Positions 1-8,138 of a DNA stretch of 64,000 nucleotides are shown here, one piece after another. The translations under genes were made by a program, and so were the position numbers. A model generated the notes under the pieces. That model was not told where the DNA came from and ran no database searches. It saw only the letters and a list, made by a program, of their open reading frames with translations. Every line of letters starts with the position of its first letter. Positions within the stretch are counted from its first letter, which is position 1. Source of the stretch: Helicobacter magdeburgensis (GTDB taxonomy: Bacteria; Campylobacterota; Campylobacteria; Campylobacterales; Helicobacteraceae). The stretch spans positions 148,655-212,654 of the forward strand of contig NZ_JRPE02000003.1 of the NCBI RefSeq assembly GCF_000765825.2. Reading direction: 5' to 3'.

Positions 1-1140
1 CCTAAAGGCACATTGATTGCTCCTAAATATTCCTTAAGTGCGCGGATTACAAATGATACAACAAAGCAAGGCAGTTTGCATATTGTGTCTTATCATTTTA
101 TTTTTAGCATTGTGAATCTAGAGAGCGGTTTGGTGGAGTGGGACTATATTGAGCATATTAAAAAGGCAAGTAAAGAGCCGCTTCCTCTTGAACGAGAATC
201 TCTTTATGGCAAAAAATGTCTTGCTGCTTCTTTACCTTTAAAAGAGCAAAAAGCAGCGTGTGAAGTCGCAATAAGTGAGGTTTGGCTCGGTATTTTTGAG
301 AGCATTCCGCAAAACAAAAAGCCACTCTTGCATTCTTACGCACTTAAGGCGTGTGAGCTAGATTCTCCTTTTGGCTGTCGGGCGTTAGGTGCGAGTTATA
401 AATTTGAAAAAAAAGATTTGAGTAATGCAAAAAAATATTATGAAAAAGCCTGTGATAATAAAGATGGTGGAGGTTGCTATAATCTTTCCATTATATATGA
501 ACACGCGCAGGGTGTGGCACAAAATATCCCCCTTGCTAAAAAATACGCCACTTTGTCGTGTAACTATGGATTTAAGGCAGGTTGTGAGAATCTAAAGGCT
601 TTAGAGCAATATAGTGAAAATGAGAATCTTGATAGGTATGGCTTAATGTATAAGAGTGATTGTGAAGATGGTTTAGGCACTGCTTGTGAGAGGCTTTCAT
701 CTTACTATTATCACGGCTTTGGTGGAGCAAATAAGAATCACACACAGGCAAGAATCCTTTTAGAAAAAGGCTGTGAGCTAAAAGATGCAAATAGTTGTTA
801 TCAATTAGGATTATGGGAAATGCAGGGCTTAGGTGGAACGACTAAAGATGCAAATAAAGCCTTAGAGCATACATTATTTGCTTGTGAAAGTGATGTGAAA
901 AGAAATTGCAAAGCCGTGAGTGCTTTGAGCGAAGAAAAGGCAAATATTTACAGATGTGAGGAGCATACAAAAATCATTATTAATGTAGCGTGTTCAGGTG
1001 CTGCTAGCATATATGAGCACGGCTTTGGAAGTGTGAGTAGTAATAATGAATTAGCATTGAAATATTATCAAAAAGCTTGTAAGGGTGGATTAGATAATGC
1101 TTGTTCAATGTTTAATAGCTTGCAACAAAAGCTCAAATAA
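1..1140 (+). CDS. LpoB-like lipoprotein domain fused to cysteine-rich Sel1-like repeats (5' end outside window)
   Basis: The frame is open from the first base, so the start and any signal peptide lie upstream. The first ~50 residues (KYSLSARI, VSYHFIFSIVNLESGLVEW) match the C-terminal part of LpoB-type activators of penicillin-binding proteins, which typically read YxxSGRI...YxFxLxLVDxESGLxxW. The rest is a run of Sel1-like/Hcp-like repeats of about 36 residues with paired cysteines (for example ACDNKDGGGCYNLS, GCELKDANSCYQLG), as in the Helicobacter cysteine-rich proteins. A role at the cell envelope follows from the domains; the exact partner is unknown. The LpoB assignment rests on a short segment and is less certain than the Sel1 repeats. 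Confidence 0.75.
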   Translation, partial: PKGTLIAPKYSLSARITNDTTKQGSLHIVSYHFIFSIVNLESGLVEWDYIEHIKKASKEPLPLERESLYGKKCLAASLPLKEQKAACEVAISEVWLGIFESIPQNKKPLLHSYALKACELDSPFGCRALGASYKFEKKDLSNAKKYYEKACDNKDGGGCYNLSIIYEHAQGVAQNIPLAKKYATLSCNYGFKAGCENLKALEQYSENENLDRYGLMYKSDCEDGLGTACERLSSYYYHGFGGANKNHTQARILLEKGCELKDANSCYQLGLWEMQGLGGTTKDANKALEHTLFACESDVKRNCKAVSALSEEKANIYRCEEHTKIIINVACSGAASIYEHGFGSVSSNNELALKYYQKACKGGLDNACSMFNSLQQKLK

Positions 1141-1163
1141 GCGCATACTAAACTTTAGCATTA

Positions 1164-1169
1164 TATAAT
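1164..1169 (+). promoter_or_regulatory. -10 element upstream of minD
   Basis: A perfect TATAAT sits 30 bases upstream of the chosen minD ATG, in an AT-rich stretch after the preceding gene. Helicobacter sigma-80 promoters depend mainly on the -10 box. It probably starts the minD-minE-deacetylase-dprA-ruvX transcript. Confidence 0.5.
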
Positions 1170-1198
1170 GATATTTTAATTGATAAATGGGAGCAGAT

Positions 1199-2014
1199 AT
1201 GGCACAAGTTATTACGATTACTTCAGGTAAAGGCGGTGTGGGCAAATCTACCGCAACAGCAAATCTCGCTGTGGGTTTAGCTATGGAGCTAGAATCTAGC
1301 GGGAAGAAAGTTGTAGCGATAGATTTTGATATTGGTTTGCGTAACCTTGATATGCTCCTTGGGCTAGAAAATCGCATTGTATATGATGTCATTGATGTAA
1401 TGGAAGGTAAATGTAATCTCTCACAAGCCCTCATCAATCATAAAAAAACAAAAAATCTTTACTTTCTTCCCGCTTCGCAAACAAAGGATAAGACGATACT
1501 TGATAAGGATAAGGTTGGCGCGTTGATTGATGAGCTAAGGCAGAAGTTTGATTTCGTGCTGATAGATTCTCCAGCTGGGATTGAAGGGGGATTTGAACAC
1601 GCTATTTTATGGGCGGATAGGGCGTTAATCGTGGTAACGCCAGAGGTTAGCTCCGTGCGGGATAGCGATAGGGTAATAGGCATAATTGATGCAAAAAGTC
1701 ATAAGGCACAAAATAATGAAGAGGTGCAAAAGCATATCATCATTAATCGCATTAAGCCAGAGCTTGTGAAAAAGGGCGAGATGCTTTCAACCGATGATGT
1801 GTTAGGCATACTTGCCTTGCCTCTTATTGGGCTTATCCCAGAGGATAGTAAAATTGTGAGTGCGACAAATAATGGTGAGCCGGTTATCTATACACAAGCC
1901 CCAAGTGCCAAATCGTATGCAAATATTGCAAAGCGGATTCTAGGAGTAGATGTGCCTTTTGAGAGCTTAGAGAGTGAGGGAATGCTAGGGGCGTTAAAAA
2001 GGATATTTAAATGA
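1199..2014 (+). CDS. minD: Septum site-determining ATPase MinD
   Basis: MinD is a membrane-bound ATPase that, with MinC and MinE, keeps the Z-ring at mid-cell. The deviant Walker A motif GKGGVGKS lies at residues 10-17. It is followed by [10 protein letters not shown] and IDSPAGIE, and the protein ends in a short amphipathic tail (GALKRIFK) of the kind that binds membrane. The ATG at 1199 (MAQVITIT) is preferred over the in-frame ATG at 1187 because GGGAG sits 5 bases upstream and the family usually starts here. Length 271 aa is normal. It overlaps minE by 4 bases, so the two are translationally coupled. Confidence 0.97.
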   Translation: MAQVITITSGKGGVGKSTATANLAVGLAMELESSGKKVVAIDFDIGLRNLDMLLGLENRIVYDVIDVMEGKCNLSQALINHKKTKNLYFLPASQTKDKTILDKDKVGALIDELRQKFDFVLIDSPAGIEGGFEHAILWADRALIVVTPEVSSVRDSDRVIGIIDAKSHKAQNNEEVQKHIIINRIKPELVKKGEMLSTDDVLGILALPLIGLIPEDSKIVSATNNGEPVIYTQAPSAKSYANIAKRILGVDVPFESLESEGMLGALKRIFK

Positions 2015-2247
2015 GTTTGTTTGGTGTGTTTGGTAGCTCCAAAAAAAGTGCGACAAACGCAAGGGAGCGGCTTAAACTTGTGCTGTCCCACGAACGCACC
2101 GCAAATATCCCCTACCTTGAGGATATGCAAAAAGAGATTCTGCAAGTGGTGCAGAAATACACAAAAGCAACCGACATACATTTCAGCACAAATAGCAATA
2201 GCCACATATCCACCCTTGAAGTGCAAATCACGCTAGGTAACGCATAG
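2011..2247 (+). CDS. minE: Cell division topological specificity factor MinE
   Basis: A 78-residue protein starting within the stop of minD. The N-terminal MSLFGVFG is a short membrane-targeting segment. It is followed by the conserved MinD-contact helix ([14 protein letters not shown]) and the dimerisation part (LEVQITL). MinE stimulates MinD ATPase and drives its oscillation. Length and position directly after minD are typical. Confidence 0.95.
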   Translation: MSLFGVFGSSKKSATNARERLKLVLSHERTANIPYLEDMQKEILQVVQKYTKATDIHFSTNSNSHISTLEVQITLGNA

Positions 2248-2260
2248 TGAAAGGGAATGT

Positions 2261-3298
2261 GTGGTGAATATCCGCTTTTTGCTTTGTGGGATTTTTACGC
2301 TTTTTACATCTGCTGCATTATGCAGGGCAGATTCTATTTCAAACCTTGCAGAATCTAATTCTAAGGTTATCGCCCACCCTTTGATTCAGGGCTTTAGCCA
2401 AATGTTTTTTGGACTGCATACGGATAATTTTATAGAGCTTGATGAGATGAAACAAAATAAGCTTACACAAGAAAATAACATAGAATCTGCAGATTCTAAG
2501 GACTTTAATCAAAACGATACGCAAAGCCCCAAGATTAAAAATAAGACATCACAAAATCCACAAAATCCGCAGAATCTGCCCCTTGCTTCAAAGCCAAAAG
2601 TTTTGCTGATAATGGACGATCTTTCAAAGCTCTCTCAAATTAAGGCTTTAGAATCTTTACCCCTTAATATCACGCCCTCCATTTTTCCCAAAACCCGCCA
2701 TAACGCCATAACGCCAAGCCTAGCAGAGCGTGTTATAAACAATGGCAAAAGCTTTATGATTCACTTGCCCCTAGAGGCACAAAACTTTATACAAAAAGAG
2801 CTTGAGCCTTTAAAAGTTGGCATTGACAAGCAGAGTTTAAAAGAGCAGATTCTGCAAATTAAGCGGGATTTCCCACATCTTGTGTATCTCAATAATCACA
2901 CCGGATCAAAATTCACCCAAAGCAAAACGGATATGAAAAACCTGCTAGAAGTCTTTGATGAGCTTAATTTAAAGTTTATTGATAGTGTTACAATCCCTAA
3001 TCCGGCAAGTGAGCTTCTCGCTAAAGAGCAAAAGCGACTGATAATGCAACGAGATATATTTTTAGATAATCAAACAAATGTCGCTTATACCAAAAAGCAA
3101 CTTCAATCACTTATCCAAAAAGCAAAGAAAAAGGGCTATGCCATAGCCATTTGCCATCCGCACCCTAGCACTTTTAAGGCATTAACACAAATGCAAAAAG
3201 AGCTTAATGCTAACTTAGAGCTTGTTTCACCCAGTGAGTTAGAAAACTTTTTGCGTGAAAACAATACTTTATCTTATGTGCGTTCGCCATTTTTCTAG
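2261..3298 (+). CDS. Divergent polysaccharide deacetylase family protein (YibQ/DUF610 type)
   Basis: A 345-residue protein with an N-terminal signal peptide-like segment (IRFLLCGIFTLFTSAALC), a low-complexity Asn/Gln/Pro linker to about residue 110, then a divergent polysaccharide deacetylase domain. Family hallmarks are visible: LLIMDDLS, MIHLPLE, YLNNHTGSKF, RDIFLDN and AIAICHPHP. The substrate of this family is not established; a periplasmic, peptidoglycan-linked role is inferred. The start is GTG at 2261 behind AAGGGA; a second GTG at 2264 is equally possible. The gene sits between minE and dprA, which are adjacent in H. pylori as I recall, so it may be a lineage-specific insertion or loss. 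Confidence 0.85.
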   Translation: MVNIRFLLCGIFTLFTSAALCRADSISNLAESNSKVIAHPLIQGFSQMFFGLHTDNFIELDEMKQNKLTQENNIESADSKDFNQNDTQSPKIKNKTSQNPQNPQNLPLASKPKVLLIMDDLSKLSQIKALESLPLNITPSIFPKTRHNAITPSLAERVINNGKSFMIHLPLEAQNFIQKELEPLKVGIDKQSLKEQILQIKRDFPHLVYLNNHTGSKFTQSKTDMKNLLEVFDELNLKFIDSVTIPNPASELLAKEQKRLIMQRDIFLDNQTNVAYTKKQLQSLIQKAKKKGYAIAICHPHPSTFKALTQMQKELNANLELVSPSELENFLRENNTLSYVRSPFF

Positions 3299-3331
3299 AT
3301 TCTAAATATGTAAGGTTTTAGGGGATTTGAA

Positions 3332-4120
3332 ATGAAACAAGCGGATATACAATCTTTAGAATCTATCCCTTTAAATCTCAAAGCGTTAAAAAATCCCCCA
3401 AAAAAGCTTTTTTATAAGGGCGTAGCGTTAGATTCTCTGCTTCAAGCACAGCCCAAAATCGCCATTGTCGGCACAAGAAAGCCTAATCCTTACACAAAGT
3501 CCTTTGTTGCTAAACTCGCTTCAAATATCGCAAAGCTTCAAGGTGTGGTGGTGAGCGGAGGGGCGATAGGTGTAGATATTATCGCACATACTCACGCTTT
3601 CCCACGCACGATAATGTTCTCCCCCTCAAGCCTAGATATTTACTATCCGCGTTCAAATAAGGCTATGATTGAAAAAATGATGCAAGAATCTGTGGTAATA
3701 AGCGAGTATGAAAGCCCATATATGCCCCATAGATTTAGCTTTTTGGAGCGAAATCGGCTTGTGATTGCCCTAAGTGATGTGGTGATTATCCCTCAAGCTG
3801 ATAGGCAAAGTGGCTCAATGCAGAGTGCGAGAATCGCCTGTGAGCTTAAAAAAGAGCTTTTTGTCCTGCCCCATCGTTTGGGGGAGAGTGAGGGGACACA
3901 AGAGCTTTTAGCTCAAGGCAAGGCACAATGTATTTATGATATAAATGCGTTTTTGGAGAAGATTTTTGGCGTGAAATTGCAAGAAAATGATGAGATTTTA
4001 GAGTTTTGTATGAAGAATCCTAGCTTTGAAGAGGCGTATTTAAAATTTGGTGAAAAGATTTATGAATACGAGCTTGAAGGTAAAATCGTGCGGGAATCAG
4101 GAAGCATACGAGTGGTGTAG
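3332..4120 (+). CDS. dprA: DNA processing protein DprA
   Basis: DprA protects incoming single-stranded DNA and loads RecA during natural transformation. The Rossmann-like core is recognisable by AIVGTRKPNPYT, VVSGGAIGVDIIAH, ERNRLVIALSDVVIIPQA, SGSMQSARIACE and LPHRLGES. The 262-aa length matches the short Helicobacter form. It is followed after two bases by ruvX, as in H. pylori, and the two are probably co-transcribed. Its presence implies natural competence, which matters for the abundant AGATTCT motif in this DNA. Confidence 0.95.
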   Translation: MKQADIQSLESIPLNLKALKNPPKKLFYKGVALDSLLQAQPKIAIVGTRKPNPYTKSFVAKLASNIAKLQGVVVSGGAIGVDIIAHTHAFPRTIMFSPSSLDIYYPRSNKAMIEKMMQESVVISEYESPYMPHRFSFLERNRLVIALSDVVIIPQADRQSGSMQSARIACELKKELFVLPHRLGESEGTQELLAQGKAQCIYDINAFLEKIFGVKLQENDEILEFCMKNPSFEEAYLKFGEKIYEYELEGKIVRESGSIRVV

Positions 4121-4122
4121 CA

Positions 4123-4557
4123 ATGCAAAGCAAAAAGATTCTCGCCTGTGATGTGGGGCTAAAAAGGATAGGTTTAGCGGTTACACAACTTGGCATTATC
4201 CTGCCAATAGAGCCTATTTTGCGTAAAAATCGCAATCAAGCCTCTAAAGAACTAAGCGAGATTTTGCAAACGCGTGAGATTGAGATTCTAGTTGTTGGAC
4301 TGCCAAGCGGTGGGGTGGCAGAGCATAGTGATACGCGTAAAAGAATCTTGCATTTTGTGGGGCTTGTTGCATTTAGCGGGGAGATAGTGTATATTGATGA
4401 AGATTATACAAGCCTAGAAGCCTTGCAATCAAGTGTGTATATGGGGGTAAAAAATCGGCTTAGGATTCAAAAAGATGGGCGGCTAGATTCTCTTAGTGCG
4501 ACTTTGATTTTAGAAAGATTTGTAGAATCTCAACATACTTACAATACGAATATATAG
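4123..4557 (+). CDS. ruvX: Putative pre-16S rRNA nuclease / Holliday junction resolvase-like RuvX (YqgF)
   Basis: A 144-residue RNase H-fold protein. The YqgF-family pattern is present: LACDVGLKRIGLAV near the N-terminus, LVVGLPSG in the middle, YIDEDYTSLEA, and DSLSATLILERF at the C-terminus, giving three acidic residues for metal binding. YqgF is known in E. coli for processing the 16S rRNA 5' end. It starts two bases after dprA, which suggests one transcript. Confidence 0.92.
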   Translation: MQSKKILACDVGLKRIGLAVTQLGIILPIEPILRKNRNQASKELSEILQTREIEILVVGLPSGGVAEHSDTRKRILHFVGLVAFSGEIVYIDEDYTSLEALQSSVYMGVKNRLRIQKDGRLDSLSATLILERFVESQHTYNTNI

Positions 4558-4564
4558 CATTATA

Positions 4565-4593
4565 AACATACTTTTGTTTGTAAAAAGTATGTT
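4565..4593. promoter_or_regulatory. Perfect 11-bp inverted repeat between ruvX and a TetR gene
   Basis: Arms AACATACTTTT (4565-4575) and AAAAGTATGTT (4583-4593) are exact reverse complements separated by 7 bases. It lies just after ruvX and 50 bases before the TetR-family gene. It could be the operator for that regulator, since TetR proteins bind palindromes and commonly repress themselves, or a terminator hairpin for ruvX. There is no T run after it, which favours the operator reading. Confidence 0.5.
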
Positions 4594-4643
4594 AGAATCT
4601 TGGCGTGATTTTGCACTCTATATTGAGATATTAAAGGCAGGTT

Positions 4644-5285
4644 ATGGCTCTAAAAACGCCCATCAAAACGACAAATAAGATTCTAGATATTTCACTCAAA
4701 CTCTTTAGCACTTATGGCTTTGAAAATGTCAAAATGCAGGATATTATTGATAAGTTAGCATTGAGTGGATACACAAAGGGGGCGATTTATCATCATTTCA
4801 AAAACAAAGAGGATATTTTGTATGCGATTTTGGGGCGGTATGATGAGCAGAATGAAAAGATTTGGGAGATTGAACGCTCTCAAATCAATGGACGCGATAA
4901 GCTAAAAGCCCTTATTCTGCTTCATCTTCAGCATATTTTGACACACAAGGAGATTATTAAAAGCTCCTTATCACTTTTGCGTTCTATGCAGACATTAGCC
5001 TATAAACAACAGCACACACAAACACATCTTACGCCCATTGTAGAATCTATGATAGAAGAGGGTAATAGCGATGGCTCACTGAATGTAGCCTATCCAAAGG
5101 CAGCGAGTGAAATGTTCGTGTGGGGCGTGTATATATGGCTTGATAATGCGTTGTATCCTTTGAATCAAATGGAATATACCTATAAAGTGCGGCATTTGCG
5201 GATAATGTGCGAGGGTGTGGGCTTAAGCGTGATTGATGAAGAGATAAGTGCGGAGTTTCTTGCCCTATGGCGAGAGATAAGATGA
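4644..5285 (+). CDS. TetR/AcrR family transcriptional regulator
   Basis: A 213-residue protein. Residues ~8-60 form the TetR-type helix-turn-helix (ILDISLKLFSTYGFENVKM, DIIDKLALS, TKGAIYHHFKNKEDIL). The remaining ~150 residues are helical and would form the ligand-binding and dimer domain. The ATG follows AAAGGCAGGTT. No efflux pump or other obvious target lies next to it, so its regulon cannot be read from context. The perfect inverted repeat at 4565-4593 is the best candidate operator. Confidence 0.93.
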   Translation: MALKTPIKTTNKILDISLKLFSTYGFENVKMQDIIDKLALSGYTKGAIYHHFKNKEDILYAILGRYDEQNEKIWEIERSQINGRDKLKALILLHLQHILTHKEIIKSSLSLLRSMQTLAYKQQHTQTHLTPIVESMIEEGNSDGSLNVAYPKAASEMFVWGVYIWLDNALYPLNQMEYTYKVRHLRIMCEGVGLSVIDEEISAEFLALWREIR

Positions 5286-5384
5286 TGGAGATAAGATAGC
5301 AAAGTGTGTGAAGTATTTTTTAGAATCTAGCATTGTTTGAATAGCTTTGATATAAAAATAGAATCTTAAAAAAAAGGAAGCATA

Positions 5385-5486
5385 ATGTTTGGCGAAGTGT
5401 TGTTATCTATATTTTTCTATATTCTCGTATATCATAAGCTTTATTCATATAAGAATCCGCGTTTATATCAATGGCTTTTGTGCTAG
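5385..5486 (+). CDS. Small hypothetical membrane peptide, possibly frameshifted
   Basis: A 33-codon frame with a good ribosome binding site (AAGGAAG, 4 bases before the ATG) encodes a hydrophobic peptide beginning MFGEVLLSIFFYILVYHKLY. A second frame, one base back, continues with a hydrophobic stretch (MAFVLGNSIALLVFGA) to a stop at 5521, overlapping the end of the first. Read together they would give a ~48-residue two-segment membrane protein, so a single-base deletion may have split it. Function unknown. It lies between the TetR gene and convergent ybeY. Confidence 0.4.
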   Translation: MFGEVLLSIFFYILVYHKLYSYKNPRLYQWLLC

Positions 5487-5548
5487 GCAATAGCATAGCT
5501 TTACTTGTTTTTGGAGCGTGATGTATCATTGGGGAATTTTGCGTTCTC

Positions 5549-6103
5549 TTAACTCTCCTGCACTCTCACAATCAAGCTTTGTTTTAGCCCGATAGATTCT
5601 ACAATGCACTGCTCTAAGGCTCTTTGCTCCCCATTATCCACTTCGTGATCAAAGCCTAGAATATGCAAAAAGCCGTGGATAAAAAGCAAACTTATCTCAT
5701 CTATAAGGGTATGATTGTAACTTTCACTCATTGTTTTGGCAAGCTCGGTGTTTATCACGATGCTTCCCAAAAGGCGTTCAAATGGGGTGGTGCCATCTAA
5801 GGGGCTAAAGTCAAAATCGCTATCCATAAAATCACACGCCATAAAATCACATTCTAAAGGGAAGCTTAGCACATCTGTGGTGCTATCCCTGCCCCGATGA
5901 GTGCGGTTAATCTCTCTCATCGTTTTAGAATCTACAAAAACCACTTCAAGGCTGCAATGTGAAAAATCTCCCTTGATTAGCTCAAGCTTACCCAGCTCAA
6001 GTAAAAGCTTTTCTAGCTCGTTTTTATAAGGACTATTCTCATCTATATCAAGCCGTGGCATAGGGCTAGATTCAGTGTATCGTGTTTGCAAAGTTATCTC
6101 CAT
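5549..6103 (-). CDS. ybeY: rRNA maturation endoribonuclease YbeY
   Basis: YbeY is a zinc-dependent RNase for 16S rRNA 3'-end maturation and ribosome quality control. The zinc motif H-x3-H-x5-H is clear in HGFLHILGFDHE, and DVLSFP and LGSIVINTE are the other conserved blocks. The 184-aa length exceeds the usual ~140-150. Most of the surplus is a ~25-residue Asp/Phe-rich insert (ECDFMACDFMDSDFDF) between DVLSFP and LGSIVI, encoded partly by two 15-base tandem units at 5824-5853. The gene converges with the small ORF and is divergent from speA. Confidence 0.93.
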   Translation of the reverse strand: MEITLQTRYTESSPMPRLDIDENSPYKNELEKLLLELGKLELIKGDFSHCSLEVVFVDSKTMREINRTHRGRDSTTDVLSFPLECDFMACDFMDSDFDFSPLDGTTPFERLLGSIVINTELAKTMSESYNHTLIDEISLLFIHGFLHILGFDHEVDNGEQRALEQCIVESIGLKQSLIVRVQES

Positions 6104-6237
6104 TGTATTGTGATTGTATTTCGCGTGGCGTTTTGGCGTGGATTATACATTTTTATGAGATTTATCTCAAGTTTAAAATCCCTTTTTAAAATCCCCTAAT
6201 TTAAAATCTTTTAGCTTGATAAAAACTCACAAATTGC

Positions 6238-6243
6238 TATAAT
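6238..6243 (+). promoter_or_regulatory. -10 element upstream of speA
   Basis: TATAAT preceded by TTGC, 32 bases before the speA ATG, in the intergenic space divergent from ybeY. It is a good match to the Helicobacter extended -10. Confidence 0.55.
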
Positions 6244-6275
6244 GCAGACTCATTTTTTATAAGCAAGGAATCGCT

Positions 6276-8126
6276 ATGGTGGATTATGGGATTAACTTTT
6301 GGGGCAATAATGACTTTATTATTTCTGAAGGCAGAGTTAAGGTGAATTACAAGCATAGACCAGCTCTCATTGACATCGTTCAAGACGCAAGGGAGAAAGG
6401 CTATAAAGGACCTTTGCTTTTGCGTTTTCCACATTTAATCAAAAATCAAGTGGATAAGGTGTTTAAGGCATTTGAGGGGGCGATTAAGGAGTATTCCTAC
6501 AAGGGCAAGTTTAAGGCGGTTTTTCCTTTGAAGGTTAATCAAATGCCAAATTTTGTCCTGCCCCTTGTGGAGCAAAGCCAAGATAAATGCTATGGGCTAG
6601 AAGCAGGGAGTAAATCCGAGCTTATCCTAGCTATGGCTTATACGAATAAGAACTCACCCATCACGGTCAATGGATTTAAAGATAAGGAGATGGTTTCTCT
6701 AGGTTTTTCAGCGGCGAATATGGGACACGACATTACACTAACGATTGAGGGGCTAAATGAGCTAGAGACGATTATTGAAGTGGCACACGAACTAGGAGAG
6801 CCTTATCCAAATATAGGGCTTAGAATCCGCCTTCACAGCACAGGTGTGGGAATCTGGGCAAAAAGCGGGGGTATAAATTCAAAGTTTGGGCTAACAAGCA
6901 CAGAATTGCTAGAAGCCATTAAAATGCTTGAAAAAGAGCAATTGCTGCATAAATTTACGATGATTCACTTCCACATCGGCAGTCAAATCAGCGACATTTC
7001 ACCGCTTAAAAAAGCCATACGAGAGGCAGGAAACATCTATGCCGAGCTAAGAAAAAAAGGGGCAAAAAACCTGCAATGTGTGAATATCGGCGGAGGCTTA
7101 GCGGTGGAATACACCCAGCACGAGGGCAAGAATAATCGCAACTACACGCTAAGTGAGTTTAGCGGTGATGTGGTCTTTTCACTGCGAGAGATTGCCAAAA
7201 ATAAAAAAGAGCCAGAGCCGGATATTTTTATAGAATCTGGTCGTTTTATTGCCGCAAGCCACGCTGTGCTTGTAGCACCGGTGCTAGAGCTTTTCTCACA
7301 AGAATACGATGAAAAAGCCCTGCGTCTTAAAAAGAGCAACCCACCGCTTATAGAGGAGCTTTTTGACTTGTATAATAGCGTGGTTGAGAAAAATGCTATT
7401 GAATATTTGCACGATAGCCTTGATCATATGGAATCTTTGCTGACACTTTTTGACTTGGGCTATATTGATTTGCAAGATAGGAGCAATACCGAAGTGTTGG
7501 TGCATTTGATTATCAAAAAAGTTATAAAGCTTTTGAAGCATAAAAACTATAATGAGATTTTACAGATTCAAGAGCAGGTGCAAGAGCGGTATTTGCTTAA
7601 TTGTAGCTTTTTTCAAAGTTTGCCTGATTATTGGGGCTTGGCACAAAACTTCCCTGTTATGCCGCTTGATAGGCTTAATCGCCGCCCAAACCGCTCTGCT
7701 AGTTTATGGGATATTACTTGTGATAGCGATGGTGAGATTGCCTTTAATGCGAGTTCGCCCCTGTTTTTACACGATGTAGATGTAACAAAGGAGGAGTATT
7801 TTTTGGGATTCTTCCTTGTGGGGGCGTATCAAGAGGTGCTAGGAATGCGACATAATCTTTTTACGCACCCAACGGAGTTTAGCGTTGTCTTTGATGATGA
7901 TTTAAATAAGGGCTATGAGCTAGAAAATCTCATTGAGGCACAGACGATTTTAGATGTGCTAGATGATTTAGATTATGATACGAAAGATATTGAGCGACGA
8001 CTAAAGCAACATATTGAAGAAAATCAAAATCTTGATAGTGAGGGCAAAAAGGAAATGCTCGGGCGATTATATGTAATGCTTAGTGAGAATGGCTATCTCC
8101 GCACCCTTACGACTAAAAAACAATAG
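6276..8126 (+). CDS. speA: Biosynthetic arginine decarboxylase
   Basis: A PLP-dependent enzyme converting arginine to agmatine, the first step of the agmatine route to polyamines. The PLP lysine is K86 in AVFPLKVNQ. Other barrel motifs include MIHFHIGSQISD and VNIGGGLAVEY, and the second active-site region is CDSDGEI. The 616-aa length is normal for the SpeA class. The ATG follows AAGGA. cysE starts 12 bases downstream and is probably in the same transcript. Confidence 0.96.
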   Translation: MVDYGINFWGNNDFIISEGRVKVNYKHRPALIDIVQDAREKGYKGPLLLRFPHLIKNQVDKVFKAFEGAIKEYSYKGKFKAVFPLKVNQMPNFVLPLVEQSQDKCYGLEAGSKSELILAMAYTNKNSPITVNGFKDKEMVSLGFSAANMGHDITLTIEGLNELETIIEVAHELGEPYPNIGLRIRLHSTGVGIWAKSGGINSKFGLTSTELLEAIKMLEKEQLLHKFTMIHFHIGSQISDISPLKKAIREAGNIYAELRKKGAKNLQCVNIGGGLAVEYTQHEGKNNRNYTLSEFSGDVVFSLREIAKNKKEPEPDIFIESGRFIAASHAVLVAPVLELFSQEYDEKALRLKKSNPPLIEELFDLYNSVVEKNAIEYLHDSLDHMESLLTLFDLGYIDLQDRSNTEVLVHLIIKKVIKLLKHKNYNEILQIQEQVQERYLLNCSFFQSLPDYWGLAQNFPVMPLDRLNRRPNRSASLWDITCDSDGEIAFNASSPLFLHDVDVTKEEYFLGFFLVGAYQEVLGMRHNLFTHPTEFSVVFDDDLNKGYELENLIEAQTILDVLDDLDYDTKDIERRLKQHIEENQNLDSEGKKEMLGRLYVMLSENGYLRTLTTKKQ

Positions 8127-8138
8127 GCTAGTTGAGAT

